The notes under the pieces: generated by a model | The model's input: the letters and a program-made list of their open reading frames with translations, nothing else | Database searches by the model: none | What the model was told of the DNA's origin: nothing | Part shown: one piece after another, positions 52,101 through 64,000 of the stretch | Layout of the letters: every line of letters starts with the position of its first letter | How positions within the stretch are numbered: position 1 is the first letter of the stretch | Position numbers and translations under genes: made by a program | From: Apostichopus japonicus | Lineage: Eukaryota; Echinodermata; Holothuroidea; Aspidochirotida; Stichopodidae | Direction: 5' to 3' | Assembly: GCF_037975245.1 (NCBI RefSeq) | Contig: NC_092568.1 | Coordinates: forward strand, 26,718,501 to 26,782,500 | DNA length: 64,000 nucleotides

Positions 52101-52615
52101 AGTTTACATGAATAAAATGCCAATCGCAAGATTTGAACCAGAAAATGGTTAACGAATTCTCAAGCAGGCCTACATATTGAGCTAGGATGATAGGGTTAAA
52201 ATCTTAAGGGATCGTTTTTGTTGCTCAGTCTGTAACACCTCTCCGGTTAAATATATAAGCATCGATATATTGATATTGTATCATTATTGCTTTGACGCGT
52301 TGAACAATTAGACGCGCGATTTTGTTGTGTGCATGTGATTTCAATGATATTTATGTAGTTGAAATATCATTGAAATCGGTTAGCTGCACTGCTACAAATA
52401 CCATACTTAAAAATGAGTTTTTTTGTAATTAATAATATTTTCTTTCTTTTGTAACCCATTGCCCAGGTACCATAGCGGAAGTCACTGGATCACTCCGATA
52501 TACTTTTGCGTGGTTGGCTGGATGGGGACTTTTAGAAATCATTATTGTTGTCATTTGGTCATGTTTATCATTTTCGAAATCAGTTTGTAACTACCACATT
52601 AAAGGTAAAAAATAA
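43169..52615 (+). CDS. Monocarboxylate transporter-like (SLC16/MFS) protein, 4 coding exons
   Basis: Coding exons are 43169-43346, 46516-46662, 47924-48766 and 52467-52615. They total 1317 nt, 438 residues plus TAA, with GT/AG borders and matching phases. All twelve membrane helices of a major facilitator can be read. TM1-2 (VFLFFAAGTYKSCGVLV; IIVAWAFSLQIG) are in the first exon, TM3 (ILTLLGGILLALVYVLQGG) in the second. TM4-6, an acidic cytoplasmic loop (about residues 190-230) and TM7-11 are in the third, and TM12 (FAWLAGWGLLEIIIVVIWS) in the last. The layout and the TM3-4 region (TNGRILTLLGG; GLLISSGIGLGLINM) fit SLC16, whose members move lactate, pyruvate, ketone bodies, aromatic amino acids or other small acids with protons. 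The family motifs are weak. The DG-W-GW motif before TM1 is NQWRA here, and the YF-KRR stretch after TM4 is DYFGKED, so the substrate cannot be guessed. The start could differ if an untranslated or additional 5' exon exists. An AATAAA at 52855-52860 is a possible poly(A) signal. Confidence 0.88.
44488..44690 (+). repeat. tRNA-derived SINE, 5'-truncated copy
   Basis: It shares GGTTCGAGTCACTCCCAGAT and the tail GGAGGATCTAATATA with the copy at 17993-18225. The A-box part is missing and has been replaced by a short local duplication of TTTCAATCATAAGGT. It lies in intron 1 of the transporter gene. Confidence 0.8.
45582..45772. mobile_element. hAT-like MITE with 8-bp target duplication GTCTAGTC
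   Basis: The left end CAGGGCTCGAAAT is matched inverted by ATTCGAGCCCTG. GTCTAGTC lies on both sides (45574-45581 and 45773-45780). It is 191 bp long and the inside is made of GGCCTTGGTGCCCTGG-type short repeats. It lies in transporter intron 1. Confidence 0.92.
47246..47610. mobile_element. Foldback element in transporter intron 2
   Basis: Arms of about 80 bp (47250-47328 and 47532-47608) share GATTACGTAATCGACCTGCC-like and AACACGCTATA blocks in opposite orientation. There is no coding capacity and no clear target duplication. Confidence 0.7.
48790..49146. mobile_element. hAT-like element remnant with CCTACGCCACTG end
   Basis: The right end CCTACGCCACTG is the inverted form of the CAGTGGCGTAGG terminus type. 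The inside has G/C-rich hairpins and two copies of AAATTGCATCT, shared with the MITE at 38553-38942. The left end is eroded. It lies about 25 bp after the donor of transporter exon 3. Confidence 0.6.
49240..49527 (+). mobile_element. Non-LTR retrotransposon fragment (ORF2 C-terminal end)
   Basis: The translation contains LIVYKSVHNVVSLYIADIC and FSVAAPPLWNMLPLEIKTAK, the conserved tail of a LINE reverse-transcriptase protein, with a frameshift between the two blocks. It is followed by a TTATTATTG microsatellite, as is common after LINE 3' ends. It lies in transporter intron 3. Confidence 0.85.
49558..49670. repeat. TTATTATTG-type microsatellite, duplicated
   Basis: GATAATTCTTTGTTGTTATT begins each of two units about 54 bp apart, each followed by ATT-rich repeats. 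Confidence 0.85.
50980..51358. mobile_element. Non-autonomous element with GGCG-type ends and shared GCGCCA core
   Basis: The left end CATGGGCGTCAGCAGAG and right end CTGATTCCGCCCCTG are imperfect inverted repeats. Inside are a G/C hairpin and the core GATCCGCGCCAAATGATGGT then GGCGCTCTGCTTAGATAGT. No target duplication was found. It lies in transporter intron 3. Confidence 0.6.
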
Positions 52616-54119
52616 AGGTGAAAGGGAAAAAACATTGGCGGAATTACCTAACGGCATAAAGACTGGGAACCGACGTGCCGCTCCATGGGTCAGAGGCACC
52701 GAAGACTGACGTTTGGTTGAGGTTTCGAAGGTGCCTCTTGGAAGTGCAAGGTGCTATTCGTCCGGTCGCCAACTGTGTCGCTTGTGTCAAGAACCCAGCA
52801 CTGCCGGTAGCAATATACTTGAATTTACTATTATCTCCGGCAACACATTCATTTAATAAATACAACTTGGATTGTCTCAAAGAGTGGTAATTCTGTGTAA
52901 ATTGTCAGATTCAAAGTGGTTCCACGAAACTCGACTTACGCACATAGAACTTAGTGATCTGCGGACCCGACTAACACTAAGATGCGTCTTAGTAAAGTAC
53001 TGTTTGGATCTCAGTTTCAATAAGTTCTTCACCAATAAGACGTGTCTTAAGATGCGTATACATGTTATTTTTGTTGACGTGAACGATGCTGTGACCTTTG
53101 ACCGCGAAGAGTTTTAATAGTTCATTGCACGAACGGTCTCGACAATTTCGAAAACGGGAAAGGTAAATTCCAAGTAAAAATGCATTTTATATTCACTATA
53201 TTTGGCCAAAACTTTTGTAATATTAATATTTTTACGTCAAATAGAAGGAGGGACTTCTCGTGCCGTTATCGAGACGTAAAGTTGTCCCCTTCGTTGTAAT
53301 TAATAATCTACAGTACAGACTTAATGGGACCAAATAGCCAACCACATTTAGCGCATTAACCTTAATCCAGCATAGGCCCAGTGTTAGCAATAATTAGTAT
53401 TAGGCCTATACTATGCTTATGTTTTCCGAGTCTGGAAGCCGCTAAAGGCTGATCGCGTGCGAATCGGCAGAGAGAGACTGTGGATGCAACGTCTTTGCAC
53501 CGTTCAACCTCATGGGCTCAACATTCAGGAAGGACATGACTAACCTTTCTTCTGCCCCCCCCCGTGTATCTACCCTTGTTTCCCCCTGTCACCACTCTTC
53601 TCGTAGCTCTACCACATTTTTTTTACCTGAAATTATTACGTAAAACGTTGCAAGTCTTCGCGCGCTATCGAAGACACCACAAATTTGTTTTCAGCATGTG
53701 TATAGTTGTTGAAGGAATCGTTTATTAATATGAACTGTAAAGACTTCGTATATCAATGAACTATACAGCGATGAATTCACGCTTTTCCTATGTTGCAGAT
53801 GTTCGCTATAATATCCATGTTCGATTTCCTGTTTTTTTATTCAAATTTGGCCGGAGCTTTTCATTTCTATTGGAGACAATGTTTATTTTGATGTAGACGA
53901 ATTCATCTACGAACGAGTCGATATTCGTTAACAGTGTCAGTTTCAGATTATTTTCCTCTGCGGAGGGTGAAAGAGGCTAGTAAATACAATCTTATATGTA
54001 AATATCAATTAACAAACCGATATGTACGAGCAAGCATATATAAATAAATAAAGAAAGTACAATGTCGAAAAGTGAGTTTGAGAGTTATTTGTTTCACTCT
54101 AGCCACGAACTGTTTATTA
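52616..54119. other. Non-coding stretch downstream of the transporter
   Basis: The first part is presumably 3' UTR, up to the AATAAA at 52855-52860. At 53465-53541 the plus strand reads ERLWMQRL and VQPHGLNIQEGHD before a stop, which resembles the C-terminal end of GIY-YIG retroelement proteins. This is likely a short Penelope-like scrap (moderate confidence). Nothing else was recognised. Confidence 0.45.
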
Positions 54120-54247
54120 TAGCTAAAATATACGTGATTGATATAACTTCACATATGATATGTCATGGTTTAGTTGAGATTCAGTTGTTGAGATGTTATA
54201 CAGGTGCGTATCCAGGGGGGGGGCGTTGGGGGCGCGCGCCCCCCGGG

Positions 54248-54374
54248 CAAGGAAAAGAGGAGAAAAAAAAAAGAGAAGAAAAAAGGGAAAAGGAGGGGAA
54301 AAAAAGAAAAGGAGGAGAGAAAGGAAGGGAAAAGAAAAAGAAAAAAGAGAGAAAAAGGAGAAAAGGAGGGAGTA
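54248..54374. repeat. Long purine-only (GA-rich) tract
   Basis: About 125 bases with essentially only A and G on the plus strand, within the TIR element. Such tracts can form triplex DNA. Confidence 0.9.
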
Positions 54375-55044
54375 GAAGATAGCCAAGACCTCGGGAAGAG
54401 AAAGAGGAACAGTCATGGTTAAAGCGCTGATCCCTATTATATACACAGGGTAGCCAGCGACAGATCAAGGATTACGGAGCGGTGTGCGCCTCACCCTACC
54501 CCTTACACCGACAACTCCATTTTTGACGTTTCCATTTTTCCTCTGTCACTAATATATCTATATAAATACTATATATGGTCTATCATAACGCGTGTGTGTA
54601 TGGACGCCTTAAACAATTGTACAATTGTGCTATATGGAACCAACTGTGGCTGGTCTTGAACTCGACCGAGTCGTCGGGGAACATGACGCATTTCGGGAAG
54701 GGGGCGACCGCACTCCCCCCCCCCCCCGAGCAAATTTTCTTTATAACATCGCTAGTAATTTCAAAATAGACAATGCTTAGATGCAACTTACAAGGCCTGG
54801 GAAGTGTCATTTCCAGCGATCTGGGAGGCATTTTCGGCCAAAATTTTTCTTGTACGCTTCGCGCCAACTCATGGTGGCGCTTCGCTTAGATAGTTTGCCT
54901 ATAGGCTTCACCCCTCCCTTGGCAATTACTCGCTACACTCCTGTTCGAATTTGTAAAGCAAAGAGCAGATATAACATCATATCAGTGAGCATTGAAATGC
55001 ATGTTCCACGATGAACAGCCTAAAAAACTGTCTATGTGTGTAGT

Positions 55045-55475
55045 CAAAGGCGTAGGAGCCCAATTGGATTTGGGGGCTGTAATGACTCGCCCGAAAAAAA
55101 AGCCAAAATTTTTTCGCGCGCAAAGCGCGCGTCCAACACATCGATGCCGATATCACATAAGCAAGCATCGGTCATTACATCAAATGGCATCGTGTACCGC
55201 ACGGTCCGTCAAAGTTGCACAGTATACCGCCGGATGCTTATGTAGATAGAGAAAAACCATACAGATCCATCTATGTCAAAATTCTCTTTTACAGTAGTAA
55301 TGTCGGCCAAGCTTACAACTTTATTTTAATTACCAAGGAGATCATTTTTAAGCTATTCGTTGCTATTTATTTTTCTTTCATGCAGTAGGTGCCCGAAAAA
55401 ATGGGAAAAATTTGGTTGCGGGGGAGGGGGGGGGGGGGGGCTGCAGCCCCGCCTCCTATGGGACCTACGCCTATG
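55045..55475. mobile_element. hAT-like MITE nested inside a larger element, TSD TGTGTAGT
   Basis: The left end CAAAGGCGTAGGAGCCC and the right end GGGACCTACGCCTATG are inverted repeats. TGTGTAGT lies at 55037-55044 and 55476-55483. It contains a CGCGCGCAAAGCGCGCG palindrome and a long G run. Confidence 0.92.
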
Positions 55476-56695
55476 TGTGTAGTGCTCGGTTTCGATATAC
55501 CTGATATCGGAGGAAATATCTGCTATTTTTCATTTCCTTCAACCAAGTTTCATAATAGCCATTATAACAGGTTGCAATATTTCTACACCAAGAAATTAAC
55601 TGTGTCGGAATTTTCCAAAATTTCCTACCCAACATTCTTCATCATACTTCCTCTACTCGTGCAATTTTGACCTGTATATTAGGGGTTCAAGGAGTTTTTC
55701 TATATTGGTTGTCCATAGATTGAATTTTCTGCAACATTATGGGTATGTTTTCAAGTGATTTTTATTCACGAGAAATGTGAATTTTCAAATTCTCAACAAA
55801 TAATGGGCTTAAAACCTTCAAAAGTGGGGCTTTCGGGTATTGTTGGCCGTGACGTAGAAACACCTACAAAAGCAATGATCCATAGGACATGCAATCAGGT
55901 CGAACATGATGTGTGACTGGTGACAATCTTCAAAAAGGTTATGGATGGAAAAAAACTTTTGGGAAATACTTGCTTCTCAGGCAAAAGTGTACATCTGGTT
56001 GCTCATTTTCAAGCCCGAGAAGTGCCATTTCCGGTGATCTGGGGGGTATCAAAACCAGAAATTTTCTTGTACGCTCCGCGCCAACCGATGGTGGCGCTCC
56101 GCTTAGATAGTAATTCGCGCCCCCCGGGTTAGAAAATCCTGGATACGCGCCTGTTATATGTTATACCAGGGATATGTAACCATACACCTATAAGATATCC
56201 CTGGTTAGGCTGGTTATACTAACACTATAAGTCGATACATCTGATCTTTCTCTTCGGGTTCGTAGTACGATATTGTTACGTATATGTTCTTACGAAGTTC
56301 AGAACAACGACTACCCGGCGTACTTTATAAACGTTTCAAAATCGTGTCCTATGGAGTGTCGCATATATAAACCGGAGAGCCAAGACCAGTCCTCGAGATG
56401 TTTTAATGGGGCCCACGATCTGCCCACAACCTAAACTTATCGGGCAGGCGGGCCCTTTAAGGCTTTAAAATACTCCCGGCCTACTCTTTGAACATTGCTC
56501 AATCAATAGTTTTAATATAAATACTGGTTGTCCGGATACGATTTATGAGAAATATTTACTGCATTCACCAATTTTCTATTAAAATTCCTAATTCAATCGG
56601 AAGATTCGTAATTAAGCAATATGAAGGAAGAATTGAAAAGATATTCAAGTATCTTTAAATTCTCTTTGGTTATGTACCTATACAGCTCCGTTCGT

Positions 56696-58050
56696 CTACG
56701 TGCTCCTCAATGTGACAAATGGACGTGTATACTGACTATCCTGGGAGGAATTCTCCTTGCCTCAGTTTATGTTCTTCAAGGAGGTATTCACTTAACATCT
56801 ACATGGCAACTCTTTGGGCTGTTAATTTCATCCGTTCAGTATAGAATATCAAAAGATATACCTTAAACTATGAAACTTAATGAAAGCAACTAATATGCTA
56901 GAAAGCATGACATAAAGACATCAAATGCTGTCTAAAAACATACCGTATTGCCTATTGTGTGTAATTTATTAATTTATTCTAGTAAACCAGTACATACCGG
57001 CAGAGTACAGTTGTGTCTTAAGTAAGTGACGAGATATTCCAACCGATTCACACAGAGATTACAGTAACTACTGTAAATCTTAAAGTTTTGTACCAGAGAA
57101 AAAAACTGGATCGTGTTTATACATATGATAAATTGGTGGCATGTGCTATTAGGATAACAGTAAGAACTGAGGATATGTGTAATCCCAACAAATGCATCAA
57201 ACTGGATTTGTTGGGGATTACACGTATCCTCAGTTCTTACTGTAATCGTAATAGCAAATGCTACTGATTTATAACACGATCCAGCTTTTACTTTGGTACA
57301 AAACCTTTTGCAGTTGTTTCTCAGGTGTTCTTGTGAGAAGCTGACCTTTAGCCCATCTTATTTTGTTGTAGGTTTGTTATATGTTATTTGTGTATATAAA
57401 AATGTACACACATTTTAATTGTTGGTATATGTTTTCTTATTTTCCTTCTCTTGTTCCTGCATGGGAATGTGTTATTATTATCTTGTGTTATTATTATATT
57501 CATGCTTTTACCAAATCCTATCCTCGCCGAATTTGTAAATGAATTTTCAGAAAGAGAATTTAACCCCAAGAAAATGAAACGTTGTAATTCATGGGAGAAG
57601 ATTTACGATTGTAATCGAGTTGTGATAACACTGAAGATGATACAAACAAGATTCTGGAATACACACAACTAATTTTTTCTTCTTACTTTTAACAAATGAT
57701 TTTATCGACGTGCAATACTCAAGTTGATCAATGTTTCTAGTTCCGTATGGAGAGTTCATTCAGTTACCCTCAGAAACCACCGTTTTGTTATCTACGTTTG
57801 GAGGGGCGTCTGGACTTTTTGGATCAATTCCTACAATCTGCCCGATTTATTTTGAGATTCACCACGTGATCATATTATTCGATTTGCCGTCTTTGCTTGT
57901 TACGGTCGCTTACGTCATTAGTCTATTTTTTCGAAGATTTCGTTTATTTGGCGTTAGTATTTTTTGCTCGAGTGGATTCGGTATTAGTATGCATCATGGC
58001 TTAATTGTCAATGCTATCGTTTTCGAAATCAGTTTGCAACCAAAGTAAAT
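56696..58050 (+). pseudogene. Broken copy of the monocarboxylate transporter-like gene
   Basis: 56696-56834 matches exon 2 of the intact gene but carries a 2-base insertion (GGACGTGTATAC for GGACGTATAC) that leads straight to a TGA, and its donor has lost a G. The first half of exon 3 (TM4-6) is missing. From about 57,500 the acidic loop and TM7-10 are recognisable (MFLVPYGEFIQLPSET; FGGASGLFGS; GFGISMHHGL), but a Trp codon has become TGA (57725-57727). Exon 3 is then joined directly to the end of exon 4 (FEISLQ) by deletion of intron 3 and TM11-12. No copy of the first coding exon was found. The gene cannot make a full transporter. Confidence 0.9.
57066..57322. repeat. Near-perfect hairpin of about 255 bp
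   Basis: The arms (57066-57185 and 57198-57322) share AGTAAGAACTGAGGATA, GTAATCCCAACAAAT, TGGATCGTGTT and TTTTGTACC in inverted orientation, with a loop of only about 10 bp. It is absent from the parent locus, so it is likely a small foldback MITE inserted after the duplication. Confidence 0.85.
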
Positions 58051-58099
58051 GTTAAAAGTAATGGTTAAAACAAAAAGGGAGAAAGAACTCTTACAAAAG

Positions 58100-59500
<1,401 letters not shown>

Positions 59501-60259
59501 TTTGGTAAATATGTACAAGTTAAAGTCTGTGGTGTTTTCAATTTTTTTAATATATATATATATATATTGGTACGGTTTATCCGTTATATCATACGTGCGT
59601 CACGTGATAGTCTTTTGCTGTTTAATGAAGTAATGGGTACTGCTTCTCAGCAATACCTCAGAGAATTTCCAGTATAATAATTTTTACTTCATCGCCGCTT
59701 TTTCATCAGTCAACCTAACGTGCCTCTTCACCATAAAAAAGCCCTATTTCATGTACATGCTAAGTGGTTCAATACCTGCAATTTAACAAACACTACAAAG
59801 TGAGCTGTAAACAAGGACCTAAGAGAATTGCTTCGTGATTTTAGCGAAGATTAAATGCAACGCCTCAAGTTTCAAGAACAAGACTCACCAGTCACTATTC
59901 CGGTGCATGACAAACGGATAATTTTGGTTTTCTATATTCTGTATTTAGTGATCTTCTTTATTTTTTTTGAACTATTTGATTGTCGAGTGCAGGAGCCCTT
60001 TAAAGTGCTTCAAGAATAAGTAAGAATTCATCCCAGCCAAAATGCAAAGTATAGGTCCTAGCCAGGCATCATGATGGGGCACCTCTGGGTGAGACCCTGA
60101 CGAATTTGTATTTTCAAACCACTTGTGCACAATTTGGGTTCTCCTTTAGAACTCTAATTGGTCCCAATTCATGGTCTAAGTTAGAAGGGTATCACTTGAG
60201 TGACAAATTGGATAAGAATGGGTTACACGAGGGCGTTGCATCGGCAGCGTTGTGCTGTA
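59501..60259. other. Non-coding stretch, nothing recognised
   Basis: It contains a short (TA)n at 59551-59566 and AT-rich sequence without exon signal. Confidence 0.4.
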
Positions 60260-60560
60260 ATTTACTAGTTTGCTCAAATCAAGTCAAGCCTAAAAGTCAA
60301 GCCTTGAAGTCAACAAACATTTGTCAGCTGAATTCAGCTGTCTGCTCGAGTCACCACAAGTCAGTAGCCTTGACTTTACCAAGTCACATAGAGTCAGTAG
60401 TTGACTTAAACAAGTCACATTGAGCCAGTAGTTGACTTAAACAAGTCACACAGAGTCAGTAGCTTGACTTAGCCAAGTCACCACGAGTCAGTAGTTGTCT
60501 TAACCAAGTCACATTGAACCAGTATTTGATTAAACAAGTCACCACGAGTCATACATCGCG
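60260..60560. repeat. Minisatellite, about 36-bp unit
   Basis: GAGTCAGTAGTTGACTTAAA then CAAGTCACA recurs about six times with variations (AGTAGCTTGACTTAGCC; AGTAGTTGTCTTAACC). It begins in looser GTCAAGCCT repeats. Confidence 0.85.
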
Positions 60561-63500
60561 AGTCGGTAATTTCCATGCAACACTTACATTCTCTTTGTAA
60601 ACCCACACAGAGATATATAACTAAAGTCAAACGATCTTTTTAAACTTGTTTAAGAGACGCAGATTTAAAGAGATTAACGGTCTCCCGATCTTTGCAATTA
60701 TAAATTCCACGTCCAAATGTATGAGTAGAAATTAAGTATTGACAATACGTGAAAGGAACTGCTTAAATTTATAGATGAAGTTTGAACTACATATTTGAAA
60801 CAAGGTCGTGGTCATGTAAAGATGGTAACATTAATGTTTTAGAGCAGAGCGTTACCCATGCAGAGTTGACAAATGAGTCTCTATTTTTGAATCAGTAAAT
60901 ATTACTTCTAAACGTTATGATCAAATCTCCTTCTCTGTATTCTTCATGTTGTGATCATTAATTTTAACGGTATATGTAGCCTTCAAGACACAATGTAAAC
61001 CCTATCTTGACAAGAAGTCAACAAATCAAGATTCAGATCACGTGACCCTCCAATGAGTAAATGACTCATACATGTATGAATAAGAGAGAGTTTCAGCTGA
61101 AAGTTGTCGTCTACCGCAACTGACTGCAAGAAATCACCTCTAGGCGCTGATGTTTTTTTTTTATATATTCATAACACACAGCTTGTGTCATTGAGGGTTT
61201 CCTTTCTTGATGTAACAACGCCCCCTGTTAAGGGTTTGAATTTCCTACAGGCATTGCTATTATTGCCGCGTTTTGAAGGTCAATTTTGCTAGCGAACCAT
61301 GTCGTTAGATGAACAGTTTCTTTCTAAATTAAGGTGTAGTCATCTTCGCATGATTTTATCAAATTTGCGATGACAACTCGGCATATGAAAGAAACAATAT
61401 GTACAAAAGTAAGCTTTGTCTTTTTTTTTTAATGATGCCTCCTTTTCAAATACTTTTTTTACAATCAGAGAAAATTTCGTACAGATGTTGCTTGTGAAAG
61501 AAAGATACTTAAATGTTAAAGTTTACATACATCATGATGACGTAATTTTAATTTAATTTTAATTTTAATGAATAACGTAATTTTATTCTTATCTACTTGG
61601 ATCACAAAAGCTCATTTTAACTTGAAAATAAATACATTAAATGTAGTCCTCATCTAAGAGCATAAAGTTACCTCTTGGATGAACTTAGTCTGTCAAAAAA
61701 AAAAGAAAAAAAGAAGAACAAACATGCTCGAAATTTACTGAATTTAAAGGTACAGCTCGTCTGCCCATATAGCATGGATTTTCCTTATGGCAGTTGCTGC
61801 ACGATTGAATATGCATGGTTATGAATGTATCTGGCAACCCCCACAGGATAGAATGAGTGATTTTATCATGCCACGTGACTTATCTTTGTTTCATTGCAAT
61901 TTGCTTTCTAACAACAATATGTTCAAGTTTTCAAGCTACCTGTCAAACAAACTGAATGCAATATTTCACGTATCTTGTGAAGCCATGTCGTCAGCCATCC
62001 CTGCAAGGTACAACACCACTTATGTGATTGGCTTATAACAGTTAAACAATCACGTGATGCTCTATCCTTATAAATGTCTCAATTCATATGTCACTATTTC
62101 TTATGGCTTATAAGAAAATGTATCGCAAGCATGCAGGGAGAAGGGCGGGGGGGGGGGTTAGAGCTATGGTCAGGCCCGGGGCAACTATACGTCACCGTAG
62201 CTCCTCTTGAAGTGATATATGTTTCCGTAGGCAGTATATGAAACAGATATTACATTATTCATGTCTCCCCGGACCCTTAATTGACCCCAGGCCCATGGGC
62301 TAAAGCCCCTGACTCCACCCCACCCCCTCATCAGGACTGATCCAACGTATGTATGATATGTAAATGAAAACGACCAGTATCATAAAAGTAGCACATCTAA
62401 AAGTTTGTTATGATGTACATATACGGTATATGTATAAAATATTGTATCGCACATATGATAAAATATAATTATAAAATTGTTGATCAGTTACGCAACGTCA
62501 TGAATTATAGACTACCGATAAACATGTACAAAGACGGCGAGACATCACAATACTTGTTACTGCACCAATGTTAGCGTTTCCCTCTTGATGCCCTTAAAAA
62601 AAAGGGGTTTTGTGTTCTTATATCTCACACAAATAGTGATATCTCAACTAAAAGTAACGACAACATTGTTTCAGTGTGTAAGTGTCTTAGTTAGGGGGGA
62701 AAAAACTGTCATACCAAAAGAAATATTGAGCACAGAATCATGTTTTAACAATCACAGTTGAATAAGTTAAAAGATACTACCTTCGACCTATCATATAACC
62801 TATATGATAGAGACCTATGTTACGATCAGCCTCACCAAAAGCTAAGGGACTTAACCGCTGTCACATTTACCAGTGTTGACGGTTGACGGGTTTCTACCTC
62901 CAGTGCTTACCAAGAGGATATCTTCACACCATATACACTATTTCTATTTTGAATGGTACTTTGCTTCATGAATTCTACTAAATTCTGACTAGTTTGTTTA
63001 TTTCTTCCCATCATTAAGATAATAATGGTAATCTCGATTATACTTTTATAAACAAATCAAAAGTAAGCTGGGTAATTAAGACTCAGCATTCATCAAGTTC
63101 TTATGTAATTATCATTCATATCTACTCAACTATTCGCGGAGTGTATACCGGTTGTGAACATCTAATTAATATATTCATGTGCATTCATCACAATGTTTTA
63201 GCCCAAGAGACAAGATAACCTGACTTATTACAAGCATCTTAATATGGAGACACGAGACAACGTTTGTTCCTTATGGAGATAATCAATCGGATTTTGATAG
63301 CTCTTCGACTTTCAAGAAGTGGACAAAAAACAATTCTACCGTGTACCTACAAATGAGCACTCCACATTTTGTAATTGAGTTATCATGACTGTGCGGGAAT
63401 GATTTAGTATATTGTATTCCAGGGATTAAAAATCAGTTTTCCTATTTAATACTTGCATGTATGTAAGAAAAGATTGATTGAAACTGACAGATACGCGTGC

Positions 63501-64000
63501 ATATACATATATACATATAATTCCTTAATATACGCATGTATGATTAGCCCGTCATGTACGTTCATACGTGCTGTAATGAGCTAGCTATATCTATCATTTC
63601 GCTTGCGTTTTTAACAATGTTTATCCTGAAAAAAAAAATTTAAAAAATAAATATCAAACTTGGAAATTGTGAACCTTAAGTCTGCAAGGAATTTCTGCAA
63701 GACATAAACGGCGCCTCGTGTATACACTTTGCATAAATAAATTCGAAGTTCTCCTCTATACCAATTACTTATCCAAAACTAATCCGAATGAGGACTATAA
63801 TTAAACCATAACCAGCCAGGAACTCTTTCTCATATTGTTTTTCCTTCAAAATCCGATGTTTTTATGTCATTTTTTTATTTTATTATTCCACTGAAACACT
63901 AAATTGATGTGATAATTATAAATTAAACGAATTGTACAAGAAAGTGTCCGTTGAAACGTCGGTCTTACATACCATAATCTTTATCATATAAAAAAAATGA
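60561..64000. other. Non-coding stretch, no gene recognised
   Basis: AT-rich sequence with small homopolymer runs. The one longer frame (61787-62038) has no recognisable features. No splice-bounded exon with protein similarity was found on either strand. Confidence 0.45.

Larger units (their letters stand above)
54201..56157. mobile_element. Nested TIR-element insertion within the duplicated copy
   Basis: The left end CAGGTGCGTATCCAGG is exactly inverted, save one base, at the right end (CCTGGATACGCGCCTG, ending 56153). ATGTTATA stands on the left (54193-54200) and again at 56158-56165, with four extra bases (TTAT) before the right copy. The parent locus (about 45,970) lacks the insert, giving an empty-site comparison. 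The inside has a purine tract, two copies of the GCGCCA core and a second complete element at 55045-55475. Confidence 0.85.
54120..58090 (+). repeat. Segmental duplication of the transporter locus
   Basis: Intronic sequence from about 45,900 onward (GGTTTAGCTGAGATTCA; GGTTGTCCGGATACGATT; AATATGAAGGAAGAATTGAA) reappears from about 54,160, and again at 56,520-56,640 after a transposon insertion. It runs through copies of exons 2 to 4. Because introns are shared, this was a DNA-level tandem duplication rather than retroposition. Confidence 0.85.

Noticed and set aside
52616-52890. Separate small gene after the transporter
   Set aside because: Overlapping open frames on both strands lack a family resemblance, and the region is better read as 3' UTR ending near an AATAAA.
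54193-54468. Open frames rich in Lys/Arg/Glu or Phe/Ser/Leu
   Set aside because: They are the two strands of a purine-only tract inside a transposable element, with no protein signal.

Overview
This is a stretch of animal nuclear DNA. Genes are split into small exons by long AT-rich introns with GT/AG borders, and the non-coding DNA is full of microsatellites, foldback elements, hAT-like terminal-inverted-repeat (TIR) elements, tRNA-derived SINEs and fragments of non-LTR and Penelope-like retroelements. The proteins look like those of an invertebrate deuterostome or other marine invertebrate, possibly an echinoderm. That placement is an inference and I could not confirm it.

I could assemble three genes from start codon to stop codon with every splice phase agreeing. 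(1) 7.2-19.5 kb, minus strand: an 11-exon, 452-codon orthologue of ERLEC1 (XTP3-B), the ER-lumenal lectin of glycoprotein ER-associated degradation. It has a signal peptide and two MRH (mannose-6-phosphate receptor homology) domains. (2) 22.1-40.2 kb, minus strand: a 19-exon, 1132-codon protein with two cadherin-like beta-sandwich domains, a U-box/RING-like segment, a TRAF-type zinc-finger pattern, another Cys/His cluster, TPR-like helices, an RG-rich linker and a conserved-looking C-terminal domain. I recognise no named gene with this architecture. (3) 43.2-52.6 kb, plus strand: a 4-exon, 438-codon, 12-TM transporter of the monocarboxylate transporter (SLC16, major facilitator) family. It is transcribed away from gene 2, with about 3 kb between the two starts.

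Downstream, 54.1-58.1 kb holds a broken segmental copy of gene 3. The copy has lost the first coding exon, carries a frameshift and nonsense codons, and has been invaded by nested TIR elements. From 58.8 to 59.6 kb there is a (TA)n tract followed by a Penelope-like GIY-YIG remnant. I see no gene in 1-7.2 kb or 59.6-64 kb.

The most unusual recurring pattern is that at least four exons in the two minus-strand genes have their 3' end plus 5' splice site copied in tandem just downstream. These are ERLEC1 exons 7, 9 and 10 and exon 14 of the TPR gene. They provide stacked candidate donor sites or decayed pseudo-exons. The two minus-strand genes also carry several larger intronic repeats and transposon insertions.
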